From: UBA3222 sp002363035 | GTDB lineage: Bacteria; Verrucomicrobiota; Verrucomicrobiia; Opitutales; UBA9783 | Length of the DNA: 32,789 nt | NCBI GenBank assembly: GCA_946646575.1 | Contig: CAMPCR010000006.1 | Span: 1-32,789, forward strand | Reading direction: 5' to 3' | In this document: piece by piece, positions 25,165 through 32,789 of the stretch | Numbering within the stretch: position 1 is the first letter of the stretch | Layout: every line of letters starts with the position of its first letter | Notes under the pieces: generated by a model | What the model saw: only the letters and a program-made list of their open reading frames with translations | Told to the model about the DNA's origin: nothing | Databases searched by the model: none | Program-made: the position numbers and the translations under genes

Positions 25165-27264
25165 TTAATTCAGCTGAATGCGACCGAGCGGGCGGATGGT
25201 GATTTCTTCGGTCAGTTCCTGGTGTGATAATACCGGAAGATCGTAGAGTTCCATTTCGATCAGCTTTCGAACGTAGCGCCGAATATCCATGGAGGTCAAC
25301 AATACGGGTCGGTGTGTCTGAGTGAGCAAATCTCCCGTCGATTCCTTGACGGCTTTGACGATTTTTTTCGCCGACGGCGGATCGAGCGCGAGATAACTGC
25401 CGGCGGATGTCTGGCGAATGGCTTTGCGTACCATTTCTTCAATCTTCGGATCCAGCAGATAAACCGACAAAACGTTGCTTCCTTCGCTGAATTTGAAGCT
25501 TATATAGCGGCGCAACGTGGAACGGACGTAGTCCGCCAGAAGCACGGGTTCCTTTTCCTTTTGCCCCCAATCGATGAGACACTGAAAGATGGTTTTCAGG
25601 TCGCGGATGGAAATTTCCTCTTGTACGAGGCGCTGGAAAATTTCGGTAATCTTCTGAATGGGCAATACGCGCTGAACTTCCTTGATGATTTCCGGGTAAT
25701 TTTGCTCCATGTTTTCCATGAGGAATTTGCATTCCTGGATGCCCAAAAAGTCGCTTGCGTAACGTTTCAGAACGTACGAAAGGTGGTGCGTTAAAATCTG
25801 CGGCGTTCGCATGTAAGCGACATTGGCGTTGTCCAGAAGCGGGATGTCGTCGTTTTTAACCCACAGCGACGGAATATACGGCAAAAACGGTTCTTCTTCG
25901 GTGAGATGAACATTGAGAATTTCGAGATTTTCCTTCGTTTCGCGCGCAATCACATGGTTTGGTAACAGTTTCCCCTGCGTAATCGGCACCTCGTTGATGA
26001 GAATGCGGTAGGTATTCTGTGCCAGACCGCCGTTGAAGCGCAAATGAATGCCCGGGAACGGTACGCCGAGGTCGTGATAAAGCGCGCGGCGAATTTGAAT
26101 GAGGCGTTCGTTTAAGACATCCGGTTCGATGGTGTCTTCGACGGAGCGTTCAACGTCCAGCATCAGCGGAGTTGTGACGGAAAATTCGTTTTCATTGCTG
26201 TCATCCGATTCCTGAACGATCTCGGGGAGTTTCGGGGAAGCGGATTTTTGGGTGACTGTTTTGCCCTTTTTCTTTTTCCCTTCTCCGTGCGTGGCATTGA
26301 GGCTGTAACCGATGCTTAAAATAATCGCCGCCAGAATTAAAAACGGAACTTTCGGAAATCCCGGCATCAGCATCAATCCGATTACCATGACGCCGCCGAT
26401 AAGTAAGGCTTTCGGTTGTCCGAGTACCTGTGAACCGATGTCTCGCCCGAGCACCGCGCCGTCCGCCGAACCGACTTTGGTGACAATGATACCCGCCGTA
26501 ATGGCGATCAGCAGCGATGGAATTTGCGAGACCAAGCCGTCACCGATGGTTAAAATCGAGTACGTCGTAACGGCCTTGCCGAGTTCCATGTTCTTTTGCG
26601 TCACGCCGATGATGATACCCGCGATGATGTTGATGGCGGTGATAATCAAGCCCGCAATGGCATCGCCTTTGACGAACTTCATGGCACCGTCCATGGCACC
26701 GTAGAGCTGACTTTCGCGCTCCAAATTCGAACGGCGGCGCTTGGCTTCGTCCATGTCGATGGTTCCGGCGCGCATATCGGCGTCAATACTCATCTGCTTT
26801 CCCGGCATGGCGTCCAACGTGAAACGCGCACCGACTTCGGCAACACGCTCGGCACCCTTGGTAATGACCAAGAAGTTGACCAACAGCAGGATGAGGAAGA
26901 CGACCGCGCCGACGACGAAGTTCCCGCCGACGACAAACTGCCCGAAGGTGAAGATGATTTCGCCGGCGTTGGCGTGCAACAAAATCATACGCGTACTGGT
27001 GATGTTCAACGCCAATCGAAACAGCGTCGTGAACAACAGCATGCTCGGGAACGTTGAAAACGAAAGCACGTTTGGGATGTACAGTGACATCATGAACATC
27101 ACCACCGAGATCGTTAAATTGAGCGAAATCAGCGCATCCAGCATCGCCGGCGGCACCGGAACGATCATCAGAGAGATGACCATGACGAGGATAATCGCCA
27201 GCAGTACGTCGTTAAAACGGGAATACTTGGCGACCCAACGATCCAATTTCGCAACCCAATTCAT
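25165..27264 (-). CDS. sctV: Type III secretion export gate protein SctV (LcrD/FlhA family)
   Basis: 699 residues. Eight N-terminal membrane segments include LNLTISVVMFMMSLYIPN and the FHIPEP-region block KGAERVAEVGARFTLDAMPG then KQMSIDADMRAG, with the conserved charged loop. The cytoplasmic part forms the nonameric ring that receives chaperone-substrate complexes. The start ATG overlaps the stop of the upstream gene as ATGA. That neighbour is YscY-like, the order found in Yersinia (yscX-yscY-yscV), and favours the injectisome SctV over flagellar FlhA. No flagellar gene is in the window. Confidence 0.92.
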   Translation of the reverse strand: MNWVAKLDRWVAKYSRFNDVLLAIILVMVISLMIVPVPPAMLDALISLNLTISVVMFMMSLYIPNVLSFSTFPSMLLFTTLFRLALNITSTRMILLHANAGEIIFTFGQFVVGGNFVVGAVVFLILLLVNFLVITKGAERVAEVGARFTLDAMPGKQMSIDADMRAGTIDMDEAKRRRSNLERESQLYGAMDGAMKFVKGDAIAGLIITAINIIAGIIIGVTQKNMELGKAVTTYSILTIGDGLVSQIPSLLIAITAGIIVTKVGSADGAVLGRDIGSQVLGQPKALLIGGVMVIGLMLMPGFPKVPFLILAAIILSIGYSLNATHGEGKKKKGKTVTQKSASPKLPEIVQESDDSNENEFSVTTPLMLDVERSVEDTIEPDVLNERLIQIRRALYHDLGVPFPGIHLRFNGGLAQNTYRILINEVPITQGKLLPNHVIARETKENLEILNVHLTEEEPFLPYIPSLWVKNDDIPLLDNANVAYMRTPQILTHHLSYVLKRYASDFLGIQECKFLMENMEQNYPEIIKEVQRVLPIQKITEIFQRLVQEEISIRDLKTIFQCLIDWGQKEKEPVLLADYVRSTLRRYISFKFSEGSNVLSVYLLDPKIEEMVRKAIRQTSAGSYLALDPPSAKKIVKAVKESTGDLLTQTHRPVLLTSMDIRRYVRKLIEMELYDLPVLSHQELTEEITIRPLGRIQLN

Positions 27265-27602
27265 GCCGTTTTCCTCGCTTTCAAATACTTTTGCAGCTGG
27301 TCGCGCGCTTCATCCTTTTGCTCCAGTTCCCAAAGAATTTTGGCGTTAACATAATAGAAAGCCGTGCGGAATTCCGGCGATAATACGGTTTCATCGAGTT
27401 CCGCCAGAATGCTTTGTGCCTTCTTAAAACGCTTGGTGCGATAAAGGCACGACGCCAGTGCCAACGCAATGCGCGTGTCTTTTTCGTGCTGGACGGACAA
27501 CACGCGCAACAAATGCAACGCCAGGTTGTACTTGGACTGTTGCATGTACAAAATCGCCAGCAGGTACAAAAAGTCCGAACGCGCCTCGTTGAGCGTTGCC
27601 AT
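27261..27602 (-). CDS. sctY: YscY-like TPR protein (putative SctY, partner of SctX and SctV)
   Basis: 113 residues (YscY of Yersinia is 114), almost wholly helical with TPR-type repeats: DFLYLLAILYMQQSKYNLAL, ALASCLYRTKRFKKAQSI and YYVNAKILWELEQKDEAR. It lies directly upstream of sctV with a four-base overlap, exactly as yscY does. YscY binds YscX and the SctV gate. The name is inferred from size, fold and gene order, since TPR repeats alone do not identify the family. No YscX-like ORF is visible upstream. Confidence 0.65.
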   Translation of the reverse strand: MATLNEARSDFLYLLAILYMQQSKYNLALHLLRVLSVQHEKDTRIALALASCLYRTKRFKKAQSILAELDETVLSPEFRTAFYYVNAKILWELEQKDEARDQLQKYLKARKTA

Positions 27603-28072
27603 TTATCGCTATTTTAAGCATTTGTCAATAAAATGTAAATAAGAAAGACGGTTGAAGTGTATTTTTTTGAAAATCCGTACGCAGGAGGTCGGAAGGAGCC
27701 GTTGCGCGGAATACCATTGGCGAGCATGTGCGGTGCGGCGATACCTGCGGTTTTGGTTTTTAAGTGTCCGATTTGAAAAAAGAAAAAAAGATGAGGTTTT
27801 GCAAAAGGAAAATCATCGATACGCCGAACAGCTTCGATTTTTGATATACGCATCGAGATATTGGCGATGGACGGAGTTTTTTTGATTTTTTTGCACAAAA
27901 ACGCTTCACGGGCACTTTCTTAAAACGATTTTCAGGAAACATACGGTACTTTTTGGTAAAAATTGCCCGTATCGGTATGTTTTTTCGATTTTCATAAAAA
28001 GATTGCAATGTTTTCGGAAACATTTACATTTTTTACTGTATGGTTGAAAAACATTCGAGGTTTGCGTGTGTG
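27603..28072. other. Divergent intergenic region between the sctY gene and the secreted-protein gene
   Basis: About 470 bases with no supported gene. It is A/T-rich with long T and A runs. It contains ATGTTT-TCGG-AAACAT (28008-28023), a six-base stem with a tetraloop, and ATACGG (27940-27945) with a matching CCGTAT (27968-27973). It must hold the promoters for both divergent genes. The 94-codon reverse frame here is low-complexity and I do not support it. Confidence 0.5.
28008..28023. promoter_or_regulatory. Inverted repeat ATGTTT-TCGG-AAACAT
   Basis: Perfect six-base arms around TCGG, 50 bases before the preferred start of the secreted-protein gene. It could be an operator or a small hairpin; nothing in the sequence decides between them. 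Confidence 0.35.
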
Positions 28073-29428
28073 ATGAGATTTCGAGCTCTGCTGACGGTCG
28101 GTGCGATGCTTTCATGCGGATTGGTGCAAATGTATGCGGGGAACGGACCGTCGAAGCCCATAAGTCCGGATCAGGAAATTGCCGCCATTCAGTATAATAA
28201 ATCCGGGCAGTTGCGTACGGATTTTACCGGTAATCGGACGTTTGTGAAACTGTTGCTGAAGGCTCATAACGAAGGTGTGAAGTTTTGGGCAGAGGAGATA
28301 GATAAGAGGGATTGGCGTCCGGCGGTCAAAGCCTATCATGCGGCATTCGAAGAACTGAAAAGATGTTTGCAGGGCAAGTGGGGGCGTATTTTTGGCTACG
28401 GACCTTCGCGTTTTCCGTGGAACGGACATTCCGACAGGGCAATCGATTTGTGGCGGGAGGATGATTTGCGACGGGATATACCGGTCGTTTTGTCATTTTG
28501 GGATTCGGGTATCTTTGGGCTTGGGCATATTTGTCCGACCGAGATTTGTTATAAAACAAGTGGCTTTTACAACAGCCCGAAGTTTTATGTTTTCAATAAC
28601 AACAGGGAGTATGTGCCGAGAGGATCGCCGGCTTATTTAAACCAGGGCACAATGAATCGTGGTAAGGAACGATATAAAGCGTACGTTTTAAAGTTTTTTA
28701 ACAAATCGGGATTAAGCAAATGTAAAGAATATCTGAGGAAATTTTTCAGTGTACCAGTTTCAGACCTCCTCGGCGCTGTGTGTGATGCGGTTTGTAATAA
28801 AGAAGATTTGCAGCTCCTGCTGAATCTGTATGCGGATTATTATTCGTTGGATGCCGTTGCGGTTGATAACAATCGGGGGTGTGATGGTGAAGAGGATTAT
28901 TATGAGGGATTTGGTTTCACGACATCACACATGGTGCAGTTGATGGTAACGTGTTATTTGACTTACGAAAAATGGAGTCTGGAGGATCGAAGGTGGTTAT
29001 GTTCGTTGCTCGACAACCTGGACGCCAATTACTACATGAAAGAGAATCTGCATACGTATTGTATCCAGAGTCACCACTTGCTAAAGGGTTATACACACAC
29101 CAAGTGTACGGGGATTCTAGGCGCGGGTTGGAGCACGACAAAATGTTCATGTAAAGGATTGGTGGAAGCGTTTGAAAAACTCGGTTATAATCCGTTGCCG
29201 AAAGAAACGTGGCTGAAATTTGTGAATTATGCCGGGAGGCGATTGTCCCTTGTCCGTGAGACAGAGAGTTGGAGTGAACAGCCGAAAGGATTAGTGGCGC
29301 TTCCACCGGTTGGTCCGAACAAAGCGAATACGGTTTTGCATTTGAGTGAGACCTTCGATCAGGTTCCGTGTGCCAAAGAAGTGCTTGAAGAGATGTCGTG
29401 GCCGGGAGAGACGGGTATAGAGAAATAA
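28073..29428 (+). CDS. Secreted Cys-rich protein of unknown function, next to T3SS genes
   Basis: I do not recognise a family. From ATG 28073 the protein (451 residues) begins MRFRALLTVGAMLSCGLVQM followed by YAGNG, a Sec signal peptide with cleavage likely after YAG. An in-frame ATG at 28040 is possible but lacks a ribosome-binding site, while GAGG lies eleven bases before 28073. The mature part is rich in Tyr, Trp and Cys, with CNKEDLQLLLNLYADYYS and TTKCSCKG. Cysteine abundance suggests disulfides outside the cytoplasm. It lies between the sctY/sctV unit and the translocator-like gene, so a role in host interaction is possible but not shown. Confidence 0.7.
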   Translation: MRFRALLTVGAMLSCGLVQMYAGNGPSKPISPDQEIAAIQYNKSGQLRTDFTGNRTFVKLLLKAHNEGVKFWAEEIDKRDWRPAVKAYHAAFEELKRCLQGKWGRIFGYGPSRFPWNGHSDRAIDLWREDDLRRDIPVVLSFWDSGIFGLGHICPTEICYKTSGFYNSPKFYVFNNNREYVPRGSPAYLNQGTMNRGKERYKAYVLKFFNKSGLSKCKEYLRKFFSVPVSDLLGAVCDAVCNKEDLQLLLNLYADYYSLDAVAVDNNRGCDGEEDYYEGFGFTTSHMVQLMVTCYLTYEKWSLEDRRWLCSLLDNLDANYYMKENLHTYCIQSHHLLKGYTHTKCTGILGAGWSTTKCSCKGLVEAFEKLGYNPLPKETWLKFVNYAGRRLSLVRETESWSEQPKGLVALPPVGPNKANTVLHLSETFDQVPCAKEVLEEMSWPGETGIEK

Positions 29429-29959
29429 AGGGGTCTTAACTTAAAAAGGGAAAAAATGGCTTCGTTTTTTGATGATTAGCTTTTTTGCACAGGATAAGTA
29501 AGAAATCTGAAGATCCGAGAAAGCAGGTCAATCATCACGGAGCAGATGTTCAATAAGTCGGGAAAGTGACGGCTTTCACCTGCATGTGGTCGAAGAAGCG
29601 TCGTATGTATCGGGTACGAGTTGTCGTCGAACAAACAGGGGATGCACTTACTTGGATTACGTAACGGTGTTGCTTTAAATTGAGGTTCGGGGTACCATTT
29701 TGAGGTTTTCCGTGCCCTTGCTTCGGTTTTTATTTCACGGCTGTTGAGGGTTGAGTGTTGAACGACGGCGTGCAGGGTTGTGGCGCACGCGCCTGTTGCA
29801 TCTGTCGTGTCGGAGGACATTGCAGCGGGGTATCTTGCCTGTCGTACCGCCACTGATTTTTCCCAGATACACAAAAATTTTCGAAAGTTTTCCAAAAAAC
29901 ATCCGTTCTACGTTCATAAGCATGCGTTAAACTGGCGCATGTACCAAAAGATTAAGATT
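29429..29959. other. Intergenic region before the SctE-like gene
   Basis: About 530 bases. The plus strand is rich in stops up to about 29780. From there a frame joins the SctE frame, but residues before the chosen start have no hydrophobic or coiled-coil character. A 139-codon reverse frame (29476-29895) is open but matches nothing I know. I see no repeat or clear promoter. Confidence 0.4.
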
Positions 29960-31039
29960 ATGAGCGAAGTTACATTCAACAGTCAAAGTCTCACGACAGA
30001 TGCGGTTAATTACACGAATTCCGTTGATAAGTTAAAGGAGGCGGCCAAGCCGCATACGGACAGTTCGGGTATTATCAACATTACCCGTGAAACCACCGCG
30101 GAGGACGCTAAGAAGATAGAAAACTATACGTCGCAGGTCAATGCGCTGTTTGCGGGAACGAAAACGGAGGATATACAGCAGGCTTTGTGGGCAAATCCGA
30201 TATTGGGAAATAAATTGGCGAATTTATTGAGATGTAAATTCGATGAATTGCCGACCGTTTTGTCGGATTTGAACAAATCGGTAAAAGATCTTCCGAGTAT
30301 TCTCGGCAGTTTATTGGTGTCTTCCGAAGACAAACAGTTTCAGAAACTGGTCAATACGGGGCTTTCGGCGGCGGAACCGTTCATAAAAGCCGTGACCGAC
30401 AGCGATATGCGAGAATTGCTGAAATTGCTCATTGCGGTGTTTGCGCAGATGCTGACAACGCAGCGACAAAACGATCTGCTGAATCTGAATAACCTGATGT
30501 CTTCGTTTGAAGCCAAGATCAAAGACATGGAAACATCAAGAGACAAGCAGTACGATGCGGCGATGACATCGGCTGTTACCAGTATTGTCATGGGTTTTAT
30601 TTCGTTGGGGCTGACGATTGCCGGAACTGCCATGCAAATGGGGAGTGCCGCTAGGACGATGAAGGCAAGTAAAGAGGTATCAAACAAACTGGGTGCGAAA
30701 GAGATCTCTGAAGTGGAAGCGCAAGCTAAGCTTAAGAACCTGGACGTTTCAGGTCAACCACAGTTTACACTCGGCGGCGCGATGTCGTCGGGCGGGCAGG
30801 CAGCCTCGCAAATGGCGCAGGGGATCGCCGGAGTTGTCAGTGCGATGCAACAGAAAGATGCAAAAGATGCGGATATAAAGGCGGAACGGGAAGCCATGGT
30901 AATGGAAATCATGCGGAAGGCGCAGGAACAAAATCAGTCGACCGCGAAAGCGCTTATGGACTTTATCAATAACCTACTTTCCATGATACAGCAGTTGAAT
31001 CAAAACGCCCGACAGACGGAAATGCAGATTGCGGCGTAG
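29960..31039 (+). CDS. Putative type III secretion translocator (SctE/YopB-like)
   Basis: 359 residues from ATG 29960 (MSEVTFNSQSLTTDAVNYTN). An amphipathic Ser/Lys-rich N-terminus and coiled-coil stretches (LNLNNLMSSFEAKIKDMETS) are followed by a long hydrophobic segment (about 201-227, AVTSIVMGFISLGLTIAGTA), then a Gly/Ala-rich weakly hydrophobic part (TLGGAMSSGGQAASQMAQG) and a helical C-terminus. This order matches the large hydrophobic translocator that forms the host-membrane pore. There is no signal peptide, as expected for T3SS cargo. No SctB/YopD partner or SycD-like chaperone is adjacent. Longer starts at 29780 or 29939 are open but less plausible. The assignment rests on architecture. 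Confidence 0.6.
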   Translation: MSEVTFNSQSLTTDAVNYTNSVDKLKEAAKPHTDSSGIINITRETTAEDAKKIENYTSQVNALFAGTKTEDIQQALWANPILGNKLANLLRCKFDELPTVLSDLNKSVKDLPSILGSLLVSSEDKQFQKLVNTGLSAAEPFIKAVTDSDMRELLKLLIAVFAQMLTTQRQNDLLNLNNLMSSFEAKIKDMETSRDKQYDAAMTSAVTSIVMGFISLGLTIAGTAMQMGSAARTMKASKEVSNKLGAKEISEVEAQAKLKNLDVSGQPQFTLGGAMSSGGQAASQMAQGIAGVVSAMQQKDAKDADIKAEREAMVMEIMRKAQEQNQSTAKALMDFINNLLSMIQQLNQNARQTEMQIAA

Positions 31040-31071
31040 AGCGTCGGAAGCATATTTCGGACGCTAACATT

Positions 31072-31124
31072 AAAACGGAGAAGTTTTCCGCAAACCAAAA
31101 AGCGGGATGTTTCTCCGTTTTTTT
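31072..31124 (+). terminator. Rho-independent terminator after the SctE-like gene
   Basis: AAAACGGAGAA (31072-31082) pairs perfectly with TTCTCCGTTTT (31111-31121), an eleven-base stem followed by a T-run. It lies 32 bases after the stop codon. A smaller AGCGTC/GACGCT stem precedes it (31040-31066). Confidence 0.75.
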
Positions 31125-31254
31125 CTTCGGGTTGCTTTTTATATTCGGCGGCATTGGAAAGGTTCTTTGTATGTTCGCGATATCGCGGGTTTGCGACCTG
31201 AAATCAAACGGGAAAGCGTTTAAAATTGTCCTTGAATAATATCCCGCAGGTATT

Positions 31255-32343
31255 TCAGTGCTGAAAAATCCGTTCGTCCAACACAAGAGAACGTTTTTCG
31301 GTTTTTGTTTCGTCCCAATGTTGATGCAGAATACCGCCGAGGAATAGAGCCGCTTGCTCTTCGGCGTAGTGAAAATTAGCGAGACGTTGCAGGGCTCCGT
31401 TGACGGAATTGGCGTGGAACGTTGTCAGGACGCAGTGCCCCGTCAGCGCGGCATTGACGACGAATTTCAGCTGTTCCGCGGAACGCACTTCGCCGAAGCC
31501 GACGACATTGACGCTTTGCCGCACCAAAATGCGCATCCACGGTTCGGCGAGCAGGTCGCGCGTCGCTTTGAATTGAAGCAGGTGCGGATGGAAAATTTCA
31601 ATCGGATCTTCGAAACTGAAAACGCGCTTTTGATGCTTGATGCGGTTCAGTAAATGATAATAAGAGGTTGTTTTCCCGTTCCCGATCGGACCGCTGAGGA
31701 TCCATAAACCGGGTCGGGCTTCCAGAACGGCTTTCGCGAATGCGGTTTGCAACAGCGGCTCCATGTCGTATGATTTGTTTTGGTTCGGCGAGTGCAACCG
31801 AAGCACGATGCAGTCGCCGTGCAAACTCGGCAGGATGGAGATGCGGCAGAAAACCGTCTCCTTGGGCAGTGAATACGAAAATTGCCCGTTAAGCGGCGTC
31901 GTTGTTGCCTGAATATCCAGTTCGGATTTGATTTTGAGGATATTGACGAAGGTTTTCAGCCATTCGTGCGGCCAACGTTCCAGGAATGTGCGTTGTCCCA
32001 GACGCCGCGTGAAGATTTTAATATCTTCCTTGGACGGTTCAAAGTGGATATCCGAACAACCGTTTTCATGGGCGATCGTCAAAACGTTCGCCAGCTTTTG
32101 CTCCAAAAAAGAGGCTTCATTGCTCCGTTGCGCCCGCCGAAATTCCGAAACGGCTTTTTGAAATGCTTCTTCATTAACCGCTTCGATTTCGACGGCAACG
32201 GATTGAGTTTGCTTTAGATAGTTTAAGTACTGCAACGCATCGCCCGAAGGCGGTTGTTGCACCGCAAGTCGGATGTGCTTTTTGCTTTGCTCGCGCGAAA
32301 GAATGCCGATCGAAATTAAATATGAATGCGGGAGAGGACGCAC
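31255..32343 (-). CDS. Divergent GspE/PilB-type secretion ATPase
   Basis: Powers type II secretion, type IV pilus or competence pseudopilus assembly. Visible blocks are the DIHFEPSKEDIKIFTRR segment, Walker A LSGPIGNGKTTSYY, the Asp box FSFEDPIEIFHP, and Walker B VVGFGEVRSAEQLKF with ALTGHCVLTTFHANS (His box). GEVRS replaces the usual GEIRD. The tetracysteine zinc domain is absent and the C-terminus is short. No ATG precedes residue 185 of the frame; I used GTG 32343, where similarity starts, but the start is uncertain. The frame is open to 32604 with unlikely Phe/Arg-rich residues. An intact but reduced gene or an early pseudogene are both possible. Confidence 0.75.
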   Translation of the reverse strand: MRPLPHSYLISIGILSREQSKKHIRLAVQQPPSGDALQYLNYLKQTQSVAVEIEAVNEEAFQKAVSEFRRAQRSNEASFLEQKLANVLTIAHENGCSDIHFEPSKEDIKIFTRRLGQRTFLERWPHEWLKTFVNILKIKSELDIQATTTPLNGQFSYSLPKETVFCRISILPSLHGDCIVLRLHSPNQNKSYDMEPLLQTAFAKAVLEARPGLWILSGPIGNGKTTSYYHLLNRIKHQKRVFSFEDPIEIFHPHLLQFKATRDLLAEPWMRILVRQSVNVVGFGEVRSAEQLKFVVNAALTGHCVLTTFHANSVNGALQRLANFHYAEEQAALFLGGILHQHWDETKTEKRSLVLDERIFQH

Positions 32344-32625
32344 GATTTCAGGGTAAAAGAGAGTGGAGATGGGGCAAGGTTTTAGAGAAAAAAAGGGGAG
32401 TGGAGTAAGGGAGGTTTTTCGGAAATTGAAAATGAGGTGCCGAAAGATACGTCGATACAGTCGTGTGGGAAAAAGACAGTACTTAATGCGAATGTTTATA
32501 GGCGAAAAAGTGGGCGGAAAAACATTACGGAGCAGGCAAAAGCGATGATTTAAAAGTTGAGAGAATAATTGTTCGAAGCACTTGGTTTGGAACGTCAAGA
32601 ACAAACCAAAGCCGTTTGCGATTTT

Positions 32626-32789
32626 TTAAACGATTTTGTTCCCCTTAAACCCGCATTTCAGCCGTTCCGAAAGGGTAGTTCTTCGGACGGTGCTGTCCAG
32701 GGTGCGAACGGCAATCGAGTAAGCGCGTGCGTCACCGAGTAAAAAGACTTTTTTGCGACCGCGCGTCACGGCAGTGTAGAGTAAATTGC
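32626..32789 (-). CDS. RecD2-type DNA helicase, C-terminal end only
   Basis: The minus strand from the window edge reads NLLYTAVTRGRKKVFLLGD, then SIAVRTLDSTVRRTTLSERL and stops with TAA at 32628-32626. NLLYTAVTRG is motif VI of UvrD/RecD superfamily 1 helicases, and RRTTLSERL near the end is typical of RecD2 (ATP-dependent RecD-like helicase). 54 codons are visible; the rest lies upstream of the window. Confidence 0.85.
   Translation of the reverse strand, partial: NLLYTAVTRGRKKVFLLGDARAYSIAVRTLDSTVRRTTLSERLKCGFKGNKIV

Noticed and set aside
27614..27898. 94-codon reverse frame upstream of sctY considered as a YscX homologue
   Set aside because: Sequence is low-complexity and Phe/Lys-rich, with no helical pattern or similarity to YscX.
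29476..29895. 139-codon reverse-strand open frame before the SctE-like gene
   Set aside because: It has no recognisable family, no clear ribosome-binding site and overlaps the upstream region of a better gene. Kept only as an unexplained stretch.
29780..29959. Upstream extension of the SctE-like protein by 60 codons
   Set aside because: The added residues have neither a signal nor coiled-coil character and contain a likely in-frame start later; ATG 29960 fits T3SS cargo better.

Overview
The window reads as a chromosomal segment of a Gram-negative bacterium with a type III secretion system and a surface glycan or LPS-type locus. Candidate lineages are in the Planctomycetota-Verrucomicrobiota-Chlamydiota group: T3SS genes sit scattered among housekeeping genes, and there is a lone OleA/FabH-like synthase. 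This placement is an inference; no rRNA or phylogenetic marker settles it. I saw no transposase, integrase, CRISPR array or phage gene.

Layout: (1) 1-3771, housekeeping: argS (minus, cut by the window edge at its KMSKS-equivalent loop) diverges from ftsK. (2) 3878-16497, a minus-strand surface-glycan locus in two transcription blocks. The upstream block is wbpA-wbpB-wbpD-wbpE, GT4, PIG-L deacetylase, GNAT, WbqC, GT4 and an AsnB-type amidotransferase. The downstream block is an MBOAT acyltransferase and an SGNH partner. (3) 16751-19774, lgt, a methyltransferase, an all-alpha NTP pyrophosphatase, tRNA-Lys and truA. (4) 20025-25087, an orphan two-domain ABC permease, a Cys-rich small protein, a decayed outer-membrane-like gene, an OleA/FabH-like enzyme, tRNA-Pro and a HEPN/MNT toxin-antitoxin pair. 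(5) 25165-31039, T3SS genes: sctV with a YscY-like gene directly upstream, a secreted Cys-rich protein of unknown function, and an SctE-like translocator. (6) 31255-32789, a divergent, short GspE/PilB-type ATPase and the C-terminus of a RecD2-type helicase.

The most interesting structure is a duplicated leader. Each glycan block is preceded by a homologous block of about 90 bp followed by a long (GA)n dinucleotide tract; the perfect core is 31 nt in both copies. In both copies an ATG with a purine-rich Shine-Dalgarno-like sequence opens straight into the tract. In both copies, only one of the three tract-length registers lets this leader frame run down to a stop that overlaps the start codon of the first structural gene (GTGA for the MBOAT, ATGA for wbpA). 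This looks like a slippage-driven translational switch controlling glycan synthesis and glycan acylation in parallel, and I know of no described system with this exact arrangement.

How the genes could work together: WbpA/B/E/D would make UDP-2,3-diacetamido-2,3-dideoxy-glucuronate, the GT4 enzymes would add it to a lipid-linked oligosaccharide, AsnB could amidate the uronate, PIG-L/GNAT/WbqC could remodel N-acyl groups, and MBOAT/SGNH could O-acylate the finished glycan. Tract-length variation would make this surface phase-variable, next to a host-interaction (T3SS) region.
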